Positions 16,760-25,618 of a stretch of DNA of 64,000 bases are shown here, piece after piece (position 1 is the first letter of the stretch; every line of letters starts with the position of its first letter). The DNA lies in assembly GCA_022844345.1 (NCBI GenBank), contig JALHLU010000001.1:1-64000 (forward strand), in the 5' to 3' direction. Origin of the DNA: Hyphomonadaceae bacterium (lineage in GTDB: Bacteria > Pseudomonadota > Alphaproteobacteria > Caulobacterales > Hyphomonadaceae). The notes beneath the pieces were generated by a model. That model saw only the letters and a list, made by a program, of their open reading frames with translations, ran no database searches and had not been told where the DNA came from. A program made the position numbers and the translations under genes.

Positions 16760-17692
16760 TTAGTAGCCCTGCCCCACGCCGCCATCGAGCACGAGATTGC
16801 CCGTGGCCACAGGGAGCGGGACTTTCACTTCCTTGACGATCTTGGACACGGTCTGGCGCGTTTCAGGTTCGCAGATCATCTTCTGGGACGGCATGTTCAC
16901 GAGCTTGATGCCCGGACCGAACTTGCGGAGCAGTGACCGCTCGTTGCAGTCGCGTTCCGGCGTCTGGGGGCGACATTGCAGGTCGCCGGTGCGCGTGTGG
17001 AAAAGCGCCTCGCCTTTGGCGCAGGAGAACGTCTCGCCGCGCTCGAAGCTGGCGGCGCCGTTCACCATCTCGCCAAGCGTCACCTGCATGCGCGTGCCCG
17101 ACATGCAGCGGTAGAGTTCGCCAGCGTAGCCGGCGACCACCATCATCTCGCCGTCAACGCGCGAGGCCGGATGCGGCGTGTTGCGATCATCGATGCACAG
17201 CGCCTGGACGGGACGTGTCTGGAATTCTTCGACGATCTTGTCGACGCAAATTTCTTCGTAGCTGAGCACATCCTCCTCGACGAGGCGGGTCTCATACCCG
17301 CCCTCTACCGAAAGACCCGAGATGGAGCTCTGCGACACACCCGGATTGGAATAGTACCCGCCGCCGCCACCGAAGAAGGCGCCGGCGCCACTTGATGCGC
17401 CAGCTCCGGCGCCAGCCACAGCGATGCCGGAGGCGAGTGTGGACGCCTGAGCCGAGGCGACCGCCATGGATGTTGCGCCGACATGGACATTTGCGGTGGC
17501 GACGCTGACGCCGGGGACCTGGACGACAATATTGCGTGGCGCCTGGCAGCATCCGCTCGACGGCGGGGGCGGTGGCGGCGAGGGCGGCGGCGCGCATGTG
17601 TTGCAGGATTGGCCGATCGCCGAAAGGGCGGCAGTCGCCGCCAGCGTGGCAATGCCAGCACCGACCAGCATGTGTCGCCATGAAACGCGCAT
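16760..17692 (-). CDS. Exported Pro/Gly/Cys-rich protein of unknown function
   Basis: 310 residues. An N-terminal signal/anchor (RHMLVGAGIATLAATAALSAIG) is followed by CNTCAPPPSPPPPPPSSGCC, a proline run framed by Cys pairs, then Ala/Gly-rich low complexity (about residues 60-125, including GAFFGGGGGYY), and a more ordered C-terminal half with eight or more cysteines (e.g. EEICVDKI, ALCIDD, LYRCMSG, FSCAKG, LQCRP, RDCNE, MICEP). The ATG is preceded by GGGAGAG. The composition suggests a cell-surface or envelope protein with an extended neck and a disulfide-stabilised domain. No family recognised. Confidence 0.7.
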   Translation of the reverse strand: MRVSWRHMLVGAGIATLAATAALSAIGQSCNTCAPPPSPPPPPPSSGCCQAPRNIVVQVPGVSVATANVHVGATSMAVASAQASTLASGIAVAGAGAGASSGAGAFFGGGGGYYSNPGVSQSSISGLSVEGGYETRLVEEDVLSYEEICVDKIVEEFQTRPVQALCIDDRNTPHPASRVDGEMMVVAGYAGELYRCMSGTRMQVTLGEMVNGAASFERGETFSCAKGEALFHTRTGDLQCRPQTPERDCNERSLLRKFGPGIKLVNMPSQKMICEPETRQTVSKIVKEVKVPLPVATGNLVLDGGVGQGY

Positions 17693-17902
17693 CTCAGCTC
17701 TCCCAGAGGCCTCGCCTGGCAGGATGCAAATTGGGCGCCCAGTTCGCGTGCGGGGCTGGAACGGCACGGGCCGTTCTCCCGTCCAGCGGGAAAACGGCCG
17801 GTTTCAGACCGCGATTCCCGTAACGTGCGCATGGCCCGGCGATTGCGACCGGTTCCCTGGCGTTTGGGATTTTGGGCAATCGAGACCGTGACGGAACTAT
17901 CC

Positions 17903-18439
17903 ATGGAAGATGTGAACGCGCATCCGAACACCCAGGCCCTGCTGGACGCGTGGCGCCGGCTATCCCAGGGGGCGACGGCTGCAGCCAGCGGTCCGACCAC
18001 CGACGATTATCCCGATCTTGTGGGCCGCCTGTTCGTCCTTAACCATGTCGGCGATCGCGACTATTGCTTCCGCCGCGTGGGTTACACGATCGAGCGGCTG
18101 TTCGGACGCCAACTCGTCGAGCACAACTTCCTGACGCTGTGGAGCGAGGCTGACCGCCGCCTTGTTGGCGCTGCCCTGCTGGCTGCCGCTTCCGACCGCG
18201 GACCCGCCCTCATCCGCGCGCGCGGCGAAACACTGACCGGCCGCCGTGTCGATCTTGAATTCGCGCTGGCCCCACTGCTGGACGGCCTCAACGTCCCGCG
18301 CCGCTTCCTCGGCCTATGCCAGTCGATGACAGGTGAAGACCTGCTGAACGGCCGCCCACTGCGCCGGCTACAGGCCATCGCGCTCTACCCGCCTGCCCCG
18401 AGCCTCGATCCCGCCATCCGGCTCGTCAGCTCAAGATGA
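17903..18439 (+). CDS. PAS-domain protein (PAS_5-like)
   Basis: About 178 residues. The sequence HPNTQALLDAWRRLSQG, LFVLNHVGDRDYCFRRVG, followed by GRQLVEHNFLTLW resembles the PAS_5 family of short single-PAS proteins common in Caulobacterales and Rhizobiales. These are cytoplasmic sensors or adaptors of unknown ligand. Start choice is uncertain: a GTG at 17887 and upstream in-frame codons are possible. The next gene is a PilZ protein, so a role in c-di-GMP-linked surface behaviour is possible but is inference. Confidence 0.65.
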   Translation: MEDVNAHPNTQALLDAWRRLSQGATAAASGPTTDDYPDLVGRLFVLNHVGDRDYCFRRVGYTIERLFGRQLVEHNFLTLWSEADRRLVGAALLAAASDRGPALIRARGETLTGRRVDLEFALAPLLDGLNVPRRFLGLCQSMTGEDLLNGRPLRRLQAIALYPPAPSLDPAIRLVSSR

Positions 18440-18665
18440 AATCCAGACCTCCCGCGCCGCATTGCCTGTCGCGCCAGCATCCCGAGCTGGCCAGAAGCAA
18501 TGGGCCGGGCATTGGCTCGGGCACCAGCCCGCTGAGCGGCCGGTCTGCTCCGCCCGCGTCTTCACAGACGCCTCTGCGATCTCCTCCCCGCAAGCATTTG
18601 TGAACCATTCTCCATTAACCCTGACGCGTCCGGGGAGAGCCATCTCCCGCGTCTGGGGGTTGCAG

Positions 18666-19271
18666 ATGCAATTGGCGCAGGCCGCTGAACGACCGTCCAT
18701 CCGTCGTATGGAAGCGGCTGATCGCCGCCGTCATCGCCGCGTGCAATGGGCCGTGCGCGTGCGCGGCCTCACCGGCGAGGGCGAGGAATTTACCTGCACC
18801 ACCGTTGATGTCTGCGCTGGCGGGCTGCGCATCAATCTCGCGCGACCGCTGACCCGGGGCGAGCATCTGGTTCTCTACATCGATGGCATCGGCCGCGTCG
18901 AAGGCGTGATCGCCCGCGTGCTCAACGAGATTGGCTACGCCGTCCAGTTCAACGTTCCGCAACGCAAGCGGGACAAGATCGCCGACCAGCTGACCTGGCT
19001 GATCAACAAGGATCGCCTGGGCCTCAGCGACGAACGCGAAGGTGAGCGCCGCCCTGGCGGGGGACAGGTGATCGCAACGTACGGCAAGGGCATGACGATC
19101 GCGTGTGCCGTTGCGGACGTCTCGATTTTCGGCGTGGCGCTGAAGACCGCCGGCCCCCGCCCCATGATTGGCGACCGCGTCCAGATCGGCGAACGCGCCG
19201 GAACCTGCGTCCGCTACATCGAAGGCGGCTTCGCGGTGGATTTCCGTACGCTGCACGGCACGGATATCTAG
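18666..19271 (+). CDS. PilZ-domain protein, two tandem PilZ-like domains
   Basis: 201 residues. The first PilZ domain has the c-di-GMP-binding RxxxR-type motif (ADRRRHRRVQW, near residue 20) and a following VDVCAGGLRINL segment in place of D/NxSxxG. The second, from about residue 125, has VADVSIFGVALK but lacks the arginine motif, so probably only the first binds ligand. It should be a cytoplasmic c-di-GMP receptor. The ATG at 18666 was chosen because the PilZ arginines begin soon afterwards; the frame is open further upstream. Confidence 0.8.
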   Translation: MQLAQAAERPSIRRMEAADRRRHRRVQWAVRVRGLTGEGEEFTCTTVDVCAGGLRINLARPLTRGEHLVLYIDGIGRVEGVIARVLNEIGYAVQFNVPQRKRDKIADQLTWLINKDRLGLSDEREGERRPGGGQVIATYGKGMTIACAVADVSIFGVALKTAGPRPMIGDRVQIGERAGTCVRYIEGGFAVDFRTLHGTDI

Positions 19272-19575
19272 GCGAGAACCCGTTTTGACGCGGCACATGG
19301 GGCGCACCCCGAGCGTCTGGAATTCGCCTCTCAGCTCCCGTTGCCGGAGTCCCATCAGTTCAGCATGGGCGCGCCAGTCTGTGTCGGTTTCCAAAGTTAT
19401 CGTACGGAGGCGTACAGACTTCTGGATTAGGAGGGCGTTTGCTTTCGGAACGCGGTAGACATTCAGGCTCGCGCGGGGAAAAGCACAAATCGCGACGATC
19501 AACTATCGGGCGGATCATGTTCCATTCAGTGGAATGCAACTGCGCTACACCGAGCTCGTGCGTCAGCGATGAAAG
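19272..19575. other. 304-bp intergenic region before the phytochrome operon
   Basis: No protein or RNA gene recognised. It holds a TTCCA-TTCAG-TGGAA inverted repeat (about 19516-19530) some 60 bp before the heme oxygenase gene and CGTACG...CGTAC near 19400. Either could be an operator. No clear sigma-70 or EcfG promoter was found. Confidence 0.5.
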
Positions 19576-19593
19576 GTGACCGCGGACGCCCAG

Positions 19594-20220
19594 ATGCCCA
19601 ATGCACCAAGCCCAGACAAAAGTCTCAATGGACTCCTCGATCAGCACGGACGCTCAGCACAAGCGCGACTCTCAGCGCGAGCGACTCTGCGGGCCGCTAC
19701 AAATGACGCCCACGAGCGCATGCATGCCCATCCAGGTTACAGGGCGCTAGCCTCGGGCGCGATCCACGCGGAGCACTATCGCCGGCTTCTGGCGCGCTCA
19801 TACGGCTTTTACTTGCCGATCGAGGTCCAACTGTTGCGCGGTCGCGACCGAAGCCGCCGTCTGGAGGCGGACCTCATGGCACTCGGCATGGCCCGGGCGG
19901 GCATTGAAGCGCTGCCCCTCTGCATTGCGCTCTTACCGCTCGACAGCCATCCCAAAGCGCTAGGCGCTGCATACGTTGTCGAAGGCGCAGCGCTGGGCGG
20001 GCTCGCGTTGGCCCGCGCCCTGATGCGCAACTCAGCGGGTGTGGCGCCGCCGGCCGCCTTCCTTCTCGGAGATGGTGAGAACGGAGGACGACGCTGGCAG
20101 GATTTCATCGCTGAACTCGAAGAAGATCTGTCGGATATGGTCGAACTCGAAGCAGCAGTGCAGAGCGCGCGTGATACGTTCGAGACCTTTGAGACGTGGA
20201 TGGCTGCGTGGGATCGTTAG
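19594..20220 (+). CDS. bphO: Heme oxygenase (biliverdin-producing)
   Basis: About 208 residues. The N-terminal segment ATLRAATNDAHERMHAHP carries the proximal heme-ligand histidine of bacterial heme oxygenases, and GAAYVVEGAALGGLALARAL matches the distal helix. The enzyme opens heme to biliverdin, CO and Fe2+. The next gene, one base downstream, is a bacteriophytochrome that needs biliverdin, so the pair is a BphO-BphP operon. A GTG 18 nt upstream is an alternative start; neither has a good ribosome site. Confidence 0.88.
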   Translation: MPNAPSPDKSLNGLLDQHGRSAQARLSARATLRAATNDAHERMHAHPGYRALASGAIHAEHYRRLLARSYGFYLPIEVQLLRGRDRSRRLEADLMALGMARAGIEALPLCIALLPLDSHPKALGAAYVVEGAALGGLALARALMRNSAGVAPPAAFLLGDGENGGRRWQDFIAELEEDLSDMVELEAAVQSARDTFETFETWMAAWDR

Positions 20221-20221
20221 C

Positions 20222-22834
20222 ATGACCAGCCCCAAAGCTTCCGATGTGAATCTTAGCAACTGCGATCGCGAACCTATACACATTCCAGGCGCGATCCTGC
20301 CGCATGGCGCGATGCTGGTGGTGGATCCGGCGACATGGACGATTGAGCAAACCGCAGGCGATTGTGAGACCTTGCTGGGGCACTCATCGGACAGCCTGAT
20401 CGGGACCTGCCTACATGAAATCCTGAGCGCTCCGCAGATCGCAAGGTTGAACCAGCTCGTTCTGCATTCGAGCCTCGCAAGGCCACGCCACCTGCTCGAC
20501 CCTGCCCTGCGCTCGCACCCTTCGCGGCCGATCGATGCGAGTATCCATCTGAGCGACGGTGCGCTGATCATCGAATTCGAAGACGCCGACCTTGCGAACC
20601 ACAACGCATCCGATCCGCTCTTGTGCATACACGAGATGATCGACGGCCTCGGCGATGCAGCAACGCTGCACGCGTATTGCCAGATGGCCGCCGAACGAGT
20701 TCGGGCAGTCGCGGGCTACGACCGCGTCATGGTTTATCGCTTCATGGACGATGACTCGGGCTGGGTGTTCGCTGAAGCGCGACGCGAGGACCTGAGCCCG
20801 TTTCTCGACTTGCATTACCCCGCATCTGACATCCCAAAACAGGCCCGCGCGCTGTATGTTAGAAGTCCACTGCGCCTCATCACGCAGATAGACTACGCGC
20901 CGGCGCCGTTGCATCCGACATTGAATCCGCGCAGCGGCAAACCGCTTGACATGAGCCATGCCACCTTGCGCGATGTGTCACCCATCCACCGCGAGTATTT
21001 GCGCAACATGGGCGTAAATGCCTCAATGTCGATCTCGATCGTACGCGAGGGCAAACTCTGGGGGCTTATCGCGTGTCACCACCAAACGCCGAGACGGCTT
21101 CCTCGCCACCTGAGAGCGATCTGCGAACTTTTTGGATCTATATTTTCCCTGCAGTTGGAAGCGCGCCTGCGGGCTGAGCAGTTTGAGGCGAGCCTCAGCA
21201 GTCGCAAGCTGCTGAGTTCCCTCATGCAGGCTCTGGCGTCGGAAGACGATTACGCGAAGGGTCTCGCAACCCATGCGTCGACACTCCTGCACTATATCTG
21301 TGCCGGGGGACTCACGCTGCCCGCTGAGCAGTCGCGCGGCGGTATTTCTGTTAGCATCAAGAGCGGCATCCACTCAGTGGGCAAGACGCCAGACGATGCG
21401 CAGATCGGCGCGCTGACCGACTGGCTTTGCACACATATGCAGGACTTCGACGGCATCTTCGTCACAGACCGTCTGGGCGAAATCTGGCCAGAAGCCAAAG
21501 CGTTCGCGGAACTCGGTTCGGGGTTGCTCGCTATTTCGGTGTCGCGCGAGCCGCGCGATTTCCTCCTGTGGTTTCGGCCGGAAGCGGTCAAGACCGTTAC
21601 TTGGGGCGGCGATCCCAGCAAGCCTGTCACGGCGGGGCCGAATGGCGATCGACTTACACCGCGAAAATCGTTCGAGGCATGGACTGAAACCGTCCGGGGC
21701 CGTGCAACGCCCTGGAACGATTCCGACAGCGCCGCCGCATTCGATCTGCGCGTCGCGTTGCTCGAGGTGGTTTTGCGGCGCATCGACGCCGCCGCGCGGG
21801 AAAGACAGCGCGCTCTAGAGCATGAAAAGTTGCTCATGGCCGAACTTGATCACCGGGTGAAAAACACGCTTGCCAATATCCAGGCGCTTGTGAGCCAGAC
21901 GAGTCGCAGTTCGGAGTCGCTGGCCGACTTTGCCCAAAGCCTTGAGCGGCGAATTGGCGCGATGTCACGCGCCCATAGCCTACTGACTGAAAGTCGTTGG
22001 CAATCAGTTTCGATTGAAGGCCTGTTGCACGAGGAACTCGACGCCCACGACCTTTCACCAGGTAGGACGCTCCTATCGGGGCCACCTGCAATGTTGACCC
22101 CGAAAGCTGCACTGGCGCTTTCACTCGCCGTACATGAACTCTGCACGAACGCAGCCAAGTATGGCTCATTGTCAGTGGCGGAAGGCAAGGTTTCGGTGGA
22201 ATGGAAAACTCTGCAGACCGGAGCAATTGCCCTCACATGGACAGAGCGCAACGGTCCAGCAGTCGTCACGCCACTCAGACGCGGGTTCGGCTCGACGCTG
22301 ATCGAGCGCGCCCTGTCCTACGAAACAGGTGGACAGTCCAAAATGAAGTTCGCGCCGGAGGGGGTCACGTGCGAAATTTTTCTTCCGCCATCTGTAGTTC
22401 GCCATGCCGACAAGCCTAGCGGGTCCGAGCGATCTGCGAGCGCCCTGGAGACAGTGGTAACAACGTTGCCAGTGATCGCGAAGCGCATCCTCGTGGTTGA
22501 AGATTCCGTTATGGTTGTATTGCTGATCGAGACCGTCCTTGCCGATCTCGGTTGGACAATCGTTGGGCCGGCGTCGCGCTTGAAGGAGACGCTGGAGCTT
22601 ATCGAAACGGAATCGTTCGACGGCGTCTTGCTCGACCTGAATCTTGATGGCGAAATGACTTGGGACGTCGCCGCCCAGCTTCAGAACAAGGGCGTCCCGT
22701 TTATCTTTTCGACGGGCTACGACGCTTCATCATTTTTCCCGGATCGCTTTGCGCATCAGCAGATCTTGAACAAGCCGTTCGGTCCAGAGCAGCTCGAACG
22801 AGAGCTGAATCGACTTTTTGCATCCGCACCATAG
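20222..22834 (+). CDS. bphP: Bacteriophytochrome HWE histidine kinase with C-terminal receiver
   Basis: 870 residues. N-terminal PAS with Cys14 (NCDREPIHIPGAILPHG), the expected biliverdin attachment site; GAF domain with PASDIP at residues 200-205 and SPIHREYLRNMGVNASMSIS; PHY domain to about residue 520; HWE/HisKA_2 kinase with the phospho-acceptor His544 in ELDHRVKNTL, HELCTNAAKYGSL and the W-x-E of TWTERNGP; then a CheY-like receiver from about residue 750 with Asp805 (VLLDLNLDGE). It senses red/far-red light. The fused receiver could tune its own kinase or relay phosphate. HWE kinases often feed the PhyR-EcfG stress pathway. Confidence 0.93.
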   Translation: MTSPKASDVNLSNCDREPIHIPGAILPHGAMLVVDPATWTIEQTAGDCETLLGHSSDSLIGTCLHEILSAPQIARLNQLVLHSSLARPRHLLDPALRSHPSRPIDASIHLSDGALIIEFEDADLANHNASDPLLCIHEMIDGLGDAATLHAYCQMAAERVRAVAGYDRVMVYRFMDDDSGWVFAEARREDLSPFLDLHYPASDIPKQARALYVRSPLRLITQIDYAPAPLHPTLNPRSGKPLDMSHATLRDVSPIHREYLRNMGVNASMSISIVREGKLWGLIACHHQTPRRLPRHLRAICELFGSIFSLQLEARLRAEQFEASLSSRKLLSSLMQALASEDDYAKGLATHASTLLHYICAGGLTLPAEQSRGGISVSIKSGIHSVGKTPDDAQIGALTDWLCTHMQDFDGIFVTDRLGEIWPEAKAFAELGSGLLAISVSREPRDFLLWFRPEAVKTVTWGGDPSKPVTAGPNGDRLTPRKSFEAWTETVRGRATPWNDSDSAAAFDLRVALLEVVLRRIDAAARERQRALEHEKLLMAELDHRVKNTLANIQALVSQTSRSSESLADFAQSLERRIGAMSRAHSLLTESRWQSVSIEGLLHEELDAHDLSPGRTLLSGPPAMLTPKAALALSLAVHELCTNAAKYGSLSVAEGKVSVEWKTLQTGAIALTWTERNGPAVVTPLRRGFGSTLIERALSYETGGQSKMKFAPEGVTCEIFLPPSVVRHADKPSGSERSASALETVVTTLPVIAKRILVVEDSVMVVLLIETVLADLGWTIVGPASRLKETLELIETESFDGVLLDLNLDGEMTWDVAAQLQNKGVPFIFSTGYDASSFFPDRFAHQQILNKPFGPEQLERELNRLFASAP

Positions 22835-22997
22835 CGTCGCAGGTGGATCAGAGAGGGGGGCCAACAGACCGCGCAGGCGGCGGCGGAACCGCTTCTCCCA
22901 TCAATCGAGTGACCGTTTAGGGCCGGCCCCTCAAACCGGACATTCGCTGCTCCTGAAAATGCATGCCCGCGCCGCAAGCGCACGCTCCCCCCGCCGC

Positions 22998-23933
22998 CTA
23001 TTCCACGTAGCCGCTGTCCTCGAGCATGCTCGCATAGCGGTGCACCATGTTCCTGACGTTCATGAGGTGCGAGAGGTCGCCTGTCTTCATGGCATAGGTC
23101 GCGAAGCGGACGGGGCTGGCCCAGTAATACATCTCCGCCTGGTCGGCCATGCGCGCCCAGGTCTCGCCGCCCGCCTTCTCATAGCGCGCGATCAGGTCTT
23201 CCAGCGCCTCGCGGCCGGCGGCTGCGAAATAGAGCGTGAAGTCGAGTGCGGCGTCATTCACTTCCACCTGCGACCAGTCGTCGACGCCAACAAGGCGATA
23301 GTCCGCATCCACGAACAGATGGGGGTGATAGATGTCGCCATTCACCAGGACGACGCGATCGGGCCAGAACGCATCGCCGTCGATCCACTTCTGCCACAGG
23401 CCCCAGAGCTTCTCAGGCACCTTCGCCAGTGTGTTGCAGTCGTCCATGCGGATCTTCATGCGCGCGCGCAGGTCGCCGGCCCCTATCGCGGGTATGCCTG
23501 CATCGGCCGCAGCGTCGGCATCAAGCGCGTGTAGCTTCACCATCGCAGCTGCGAGACTCTCGGCAAATGTGCCTGGCACGATGCGTTGCGGCAGGCGCCA
23601 GATCAGCTCGCCCATCAGCGGATCGATCTCCGCCGCCGGCACGCCGGGCAGGACGCGATAGGCAACCAGTTTGTCGGTGTGGACCTGCCAGTCGGGAATG
23701 ACGACCGGAACCTTGCCGCGCACAAAATCGAGCGCGATCTTTTCCTGCCGTCCCAGCACCTGCACATCCCCGCGCCGGGGCGCACGCAACATCCAGTACG
23801 CGCCCGACGTGTCGCGCGCCGTGGCGGTAAAGTACTCGGCATCCGAGCCTCCCGGCCGCAGCATCGACTCGTCCCCGTCGAGTGCGATGCCGTGATCGGC
23901 AGCGAGCTGGCGGAAGTCAGGTGATGACGTCAT
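22998..23933 (-). CDS. Aminoglycoside/macrolide phosphotransferase-like kinase
   Basis: 311 residues of the APH/MPH kinase-like fold. The hinge and C-lobe pattern VNGDIYHPHLFVD...VGVDDWSQVEVND (about residues 195-228) fits macrolide phosphotransferases, but the usual HGD motif is NGD here, while the following Asp and the DDW metal-binding Asp remain. It may phosphorylate a small metabolite rather than an antibiotic; resistance cannot be claimed. Two genes on the same strand are upstream (crotonase, 127 bp away). Confidence 0.7.
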   Translation of the reverse strand: MTSSPDFRQLAADHGIALDGDESMLRPGGSDAEYFTATARDTSGAYWMLRAPRRGDVQVLGRQEKIALDFVRGKVPVVIPDWQVHTDKLVAYRVLPGVPAAEIDPLMGELIWRLPQRIVPGTFAESLAAAMVKLHALDADAAADAGIPAIGAGDLRARMKIRMDDCNTLAKVPEKLWGLWQKWIDGDAFWPDRVVLVNGDIYHPHLFVDADYRLVGVDDWSQVEVNDAALDFTLYFAAAGREALEDLIARYEKAGGETWARMADQAEMYYWASPVRFATYAMKTGDLSHLMNVRNMVHRYASMLEDSGYVE

Positions 23934-24060
23934 TGCGAGACTCCACTCATCTCGCCCCCCGATAGGCGAAGGAGCAGGAGGCCGGAAATGAGGCGTGGAT
24001 TCTTAACCAGCCCCATTCCCGCGCTCCGCTCCAGATGCCCTGCTCCCGGCGCGTGCGCGC

Positions 24061-24849
24061 CTACTGCTCGTTCTTCCACACCGGCTTGCGCTTCTCGGCG
24101 AAGGCTTTTGGGCCTTCCTTGTGGTCGGCCGAGGCCATCAGCTTCGCGATGCCGGGAACCTTGTGATCGAACGCCGCCTTGAGGTCGGCGGTCTTGAGGC
24201 CGGTCAGCACGGTTTCTTTCGTCGCCTTGATCGCCATCGGCGAGCATTCCAGGATCATGCCGGCCCAGCGCTTGGCTTCTTCCAGCGCCTTGCCCTGCGG
24301 CACCACCTCGGTGACAAAGCCGATCTCTTTTCCTTCCGCAGCCAGAACCGTCCGTCCCGTGAGCATCATGCCCATGGCCTTCTTGAGCGGCACTTCGCGC
24401 GGCAGGCGGTGCATGCCCGAGGCAAGCGCCGCGAAGCCGACGCGGGGCTCAGGGAGTGCGAACTTGGCGTTCTCGGCCGCAATGATGATGTCACAGGCCA
24501 GCGCGATCTCGAAGCCGCCGCCCATGGCGAAGCCGTTCACGGCCGCGATCACCGGCTTGTAGAGGTCATAACGCGAGGTCAGCCCGCCGAATCCCGAGGC
24601 CGGCATGGGCACAGGCGATTTCTGGCCGGAGGCGGCAAATTTCAGGTCGTTGCCCGCCGAGAAGGCCTTTTCCCCGGCCCCGGTCACGATGGCGACCCAC
24701 AGGTCCGGATTGGCGGCGAATTCGTCGAACGCCTTGCCCATTTCCGCATTTCCCATGGGATGCAGGCAGTTCAGCTGATCGGGACGGTTGATCGTCACGA
24801 TGAAAAGCGGGCCTTCAATCTCGGTCTTGATGAACTCGTAGTCGCTCAT
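24061..24849 (-). CDS. Enoyl-CoA hydratase/isomerase family protein
   Basis: 262 residues. It has the crotonase-fold oxyanion-hole segments: AGNDLKFAASG (about residues 67-77) and NGFAMGGGFEIALACD (about 109-124), with a Glu in EPRVGFAALASGMHRLPR at the usual position of the catalytic acid. It would hydrate or isomerise enoyl-CoA thioesters in fatty-acid or aromatic degradation. GGGAG precedes the ATG. The C-terminal HKEGPKAFAEKRKPVW is typical of the family. Confidence 0.88.
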   Translation of the reverse strand: MSDYEFIKTEIEGPLFIVTINRPDQLNCLHPMGNAEMGKAFDEFAANPDLWVAIVTGAGEKAFSAGNDLKFAASGQKSPVPMPASGFGGLTSRYDLYKPVIAAVNGFAMGGGFEIALACDIIIAAENAKFALPEPRVGFAALASGMHRLPREVPLKKAMGMMLTGRTVLAAEGKEIGFVTEVVPQGKALEEAKRWAGMILECSPMAIKATKETVLTGLKTADLKAAFDHKVPGIAKLMASADHKEGPKAFAEKRKPVWKNEQ

Positions 24850-24977
24850 GACGTCTCCCTTGGGGGCCCTGGGCCCTCGCTTGCCTGCCTGCTTGCCCGT
24901 TTACCTTTGGACAAGGCGCCGTCCTTACAACTAGCTGCAAAGAGGGGTTAGCGGAACACGCTCCCGGAAACTGGGCA

Positions 24978-25574
24978 ATGACCGACACGCTTGAACTTAA
25001 GCAAGCCGTGCCAGACACGGAGTCGGACCAGGTGGAGGCAGCGCCCCCGCCCTTCGAAGGCGTTAAGTGGCGAATCAAGATCGGGGACAAGGAATATGGC
25101 CCCTATCCGCGCACGCGCCTGATAGACTTCCTGAAGGAAGGTCGCGTTACCGCTGGCACCTTCATCGCCTGCGGAACGGATAAGGACTATCACCGGGCCG
25201 ACCACCACCCCAACCTGCGCTGGGACTTCAAGGGCCCCAAGAAACGCAAGTTCGGCGATCCGCGCCTCGACGCAGGCGAAACGGAAGTTCCGGTCTGCAA
25301 TTATTTCATTGCCGCGCGCCTGCTGGCCGGCAACGAACGTTTCGAGCGCGTGCTGCGCGAAGCCGGCAAGATGACCCGCGCGTCGGGCGACATGTGGGTG
25401 CTGCGCTCCAAGCAGACCATCCAGCAGATCCGCAGCGCCCTCACCTTCGCCACCCGCCCCCACGAGCACTTCATCATCGTGAACGCCTCGAAGGACCGCC
25501 TCGCCTGGTACAATATCGGCGTTGAGAACGACATCGCCGTGCGCGGCGTCTGGGACTCGGACGAAGTTCAGTAG
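24978..25574 (+). CDS. GYF_2-like domain protein of unknown function
   Basis: 198 residues. Residues ~28-65 (WRIKIGDKEYGPYPRTRLIDFLKEGRV...TFIA) match the bacterial GYF_2/DUF4339 pattern, which usually mediates protein interactions. The C-terminal half (CNYFIAARLLAGNERFERVL ... WVLRSKQTIQQIRSAL) is a separate alpha/beta domain I do not recognise. No signal peptide. It is followed after 44 bp by the VIT-type transporter on the same strand. Confidence 0.65.
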   Translation: MTDTLELKQAVPDTESDQVEAAPPPFEGVKWRIKIGDKEYGPYPRTRLIDFLKEGRVTAGTFIACGTDKDYHRADHHPNLRWDFKGPKKRKFGDPRLDAGETEVPVCNYFIAARLLAGNERFERVLREAGKMTRASGDMWVLRSKQTIQQIRSALTFATRPHEHFIIVNASKDRLAWYNIGVENDIAVRGVWDSDEVQ

Positions 25575-25618
25575 GCGACTGATCCATCGCAATACGCTAG
25601 CCTGACCGACATGCGCCC

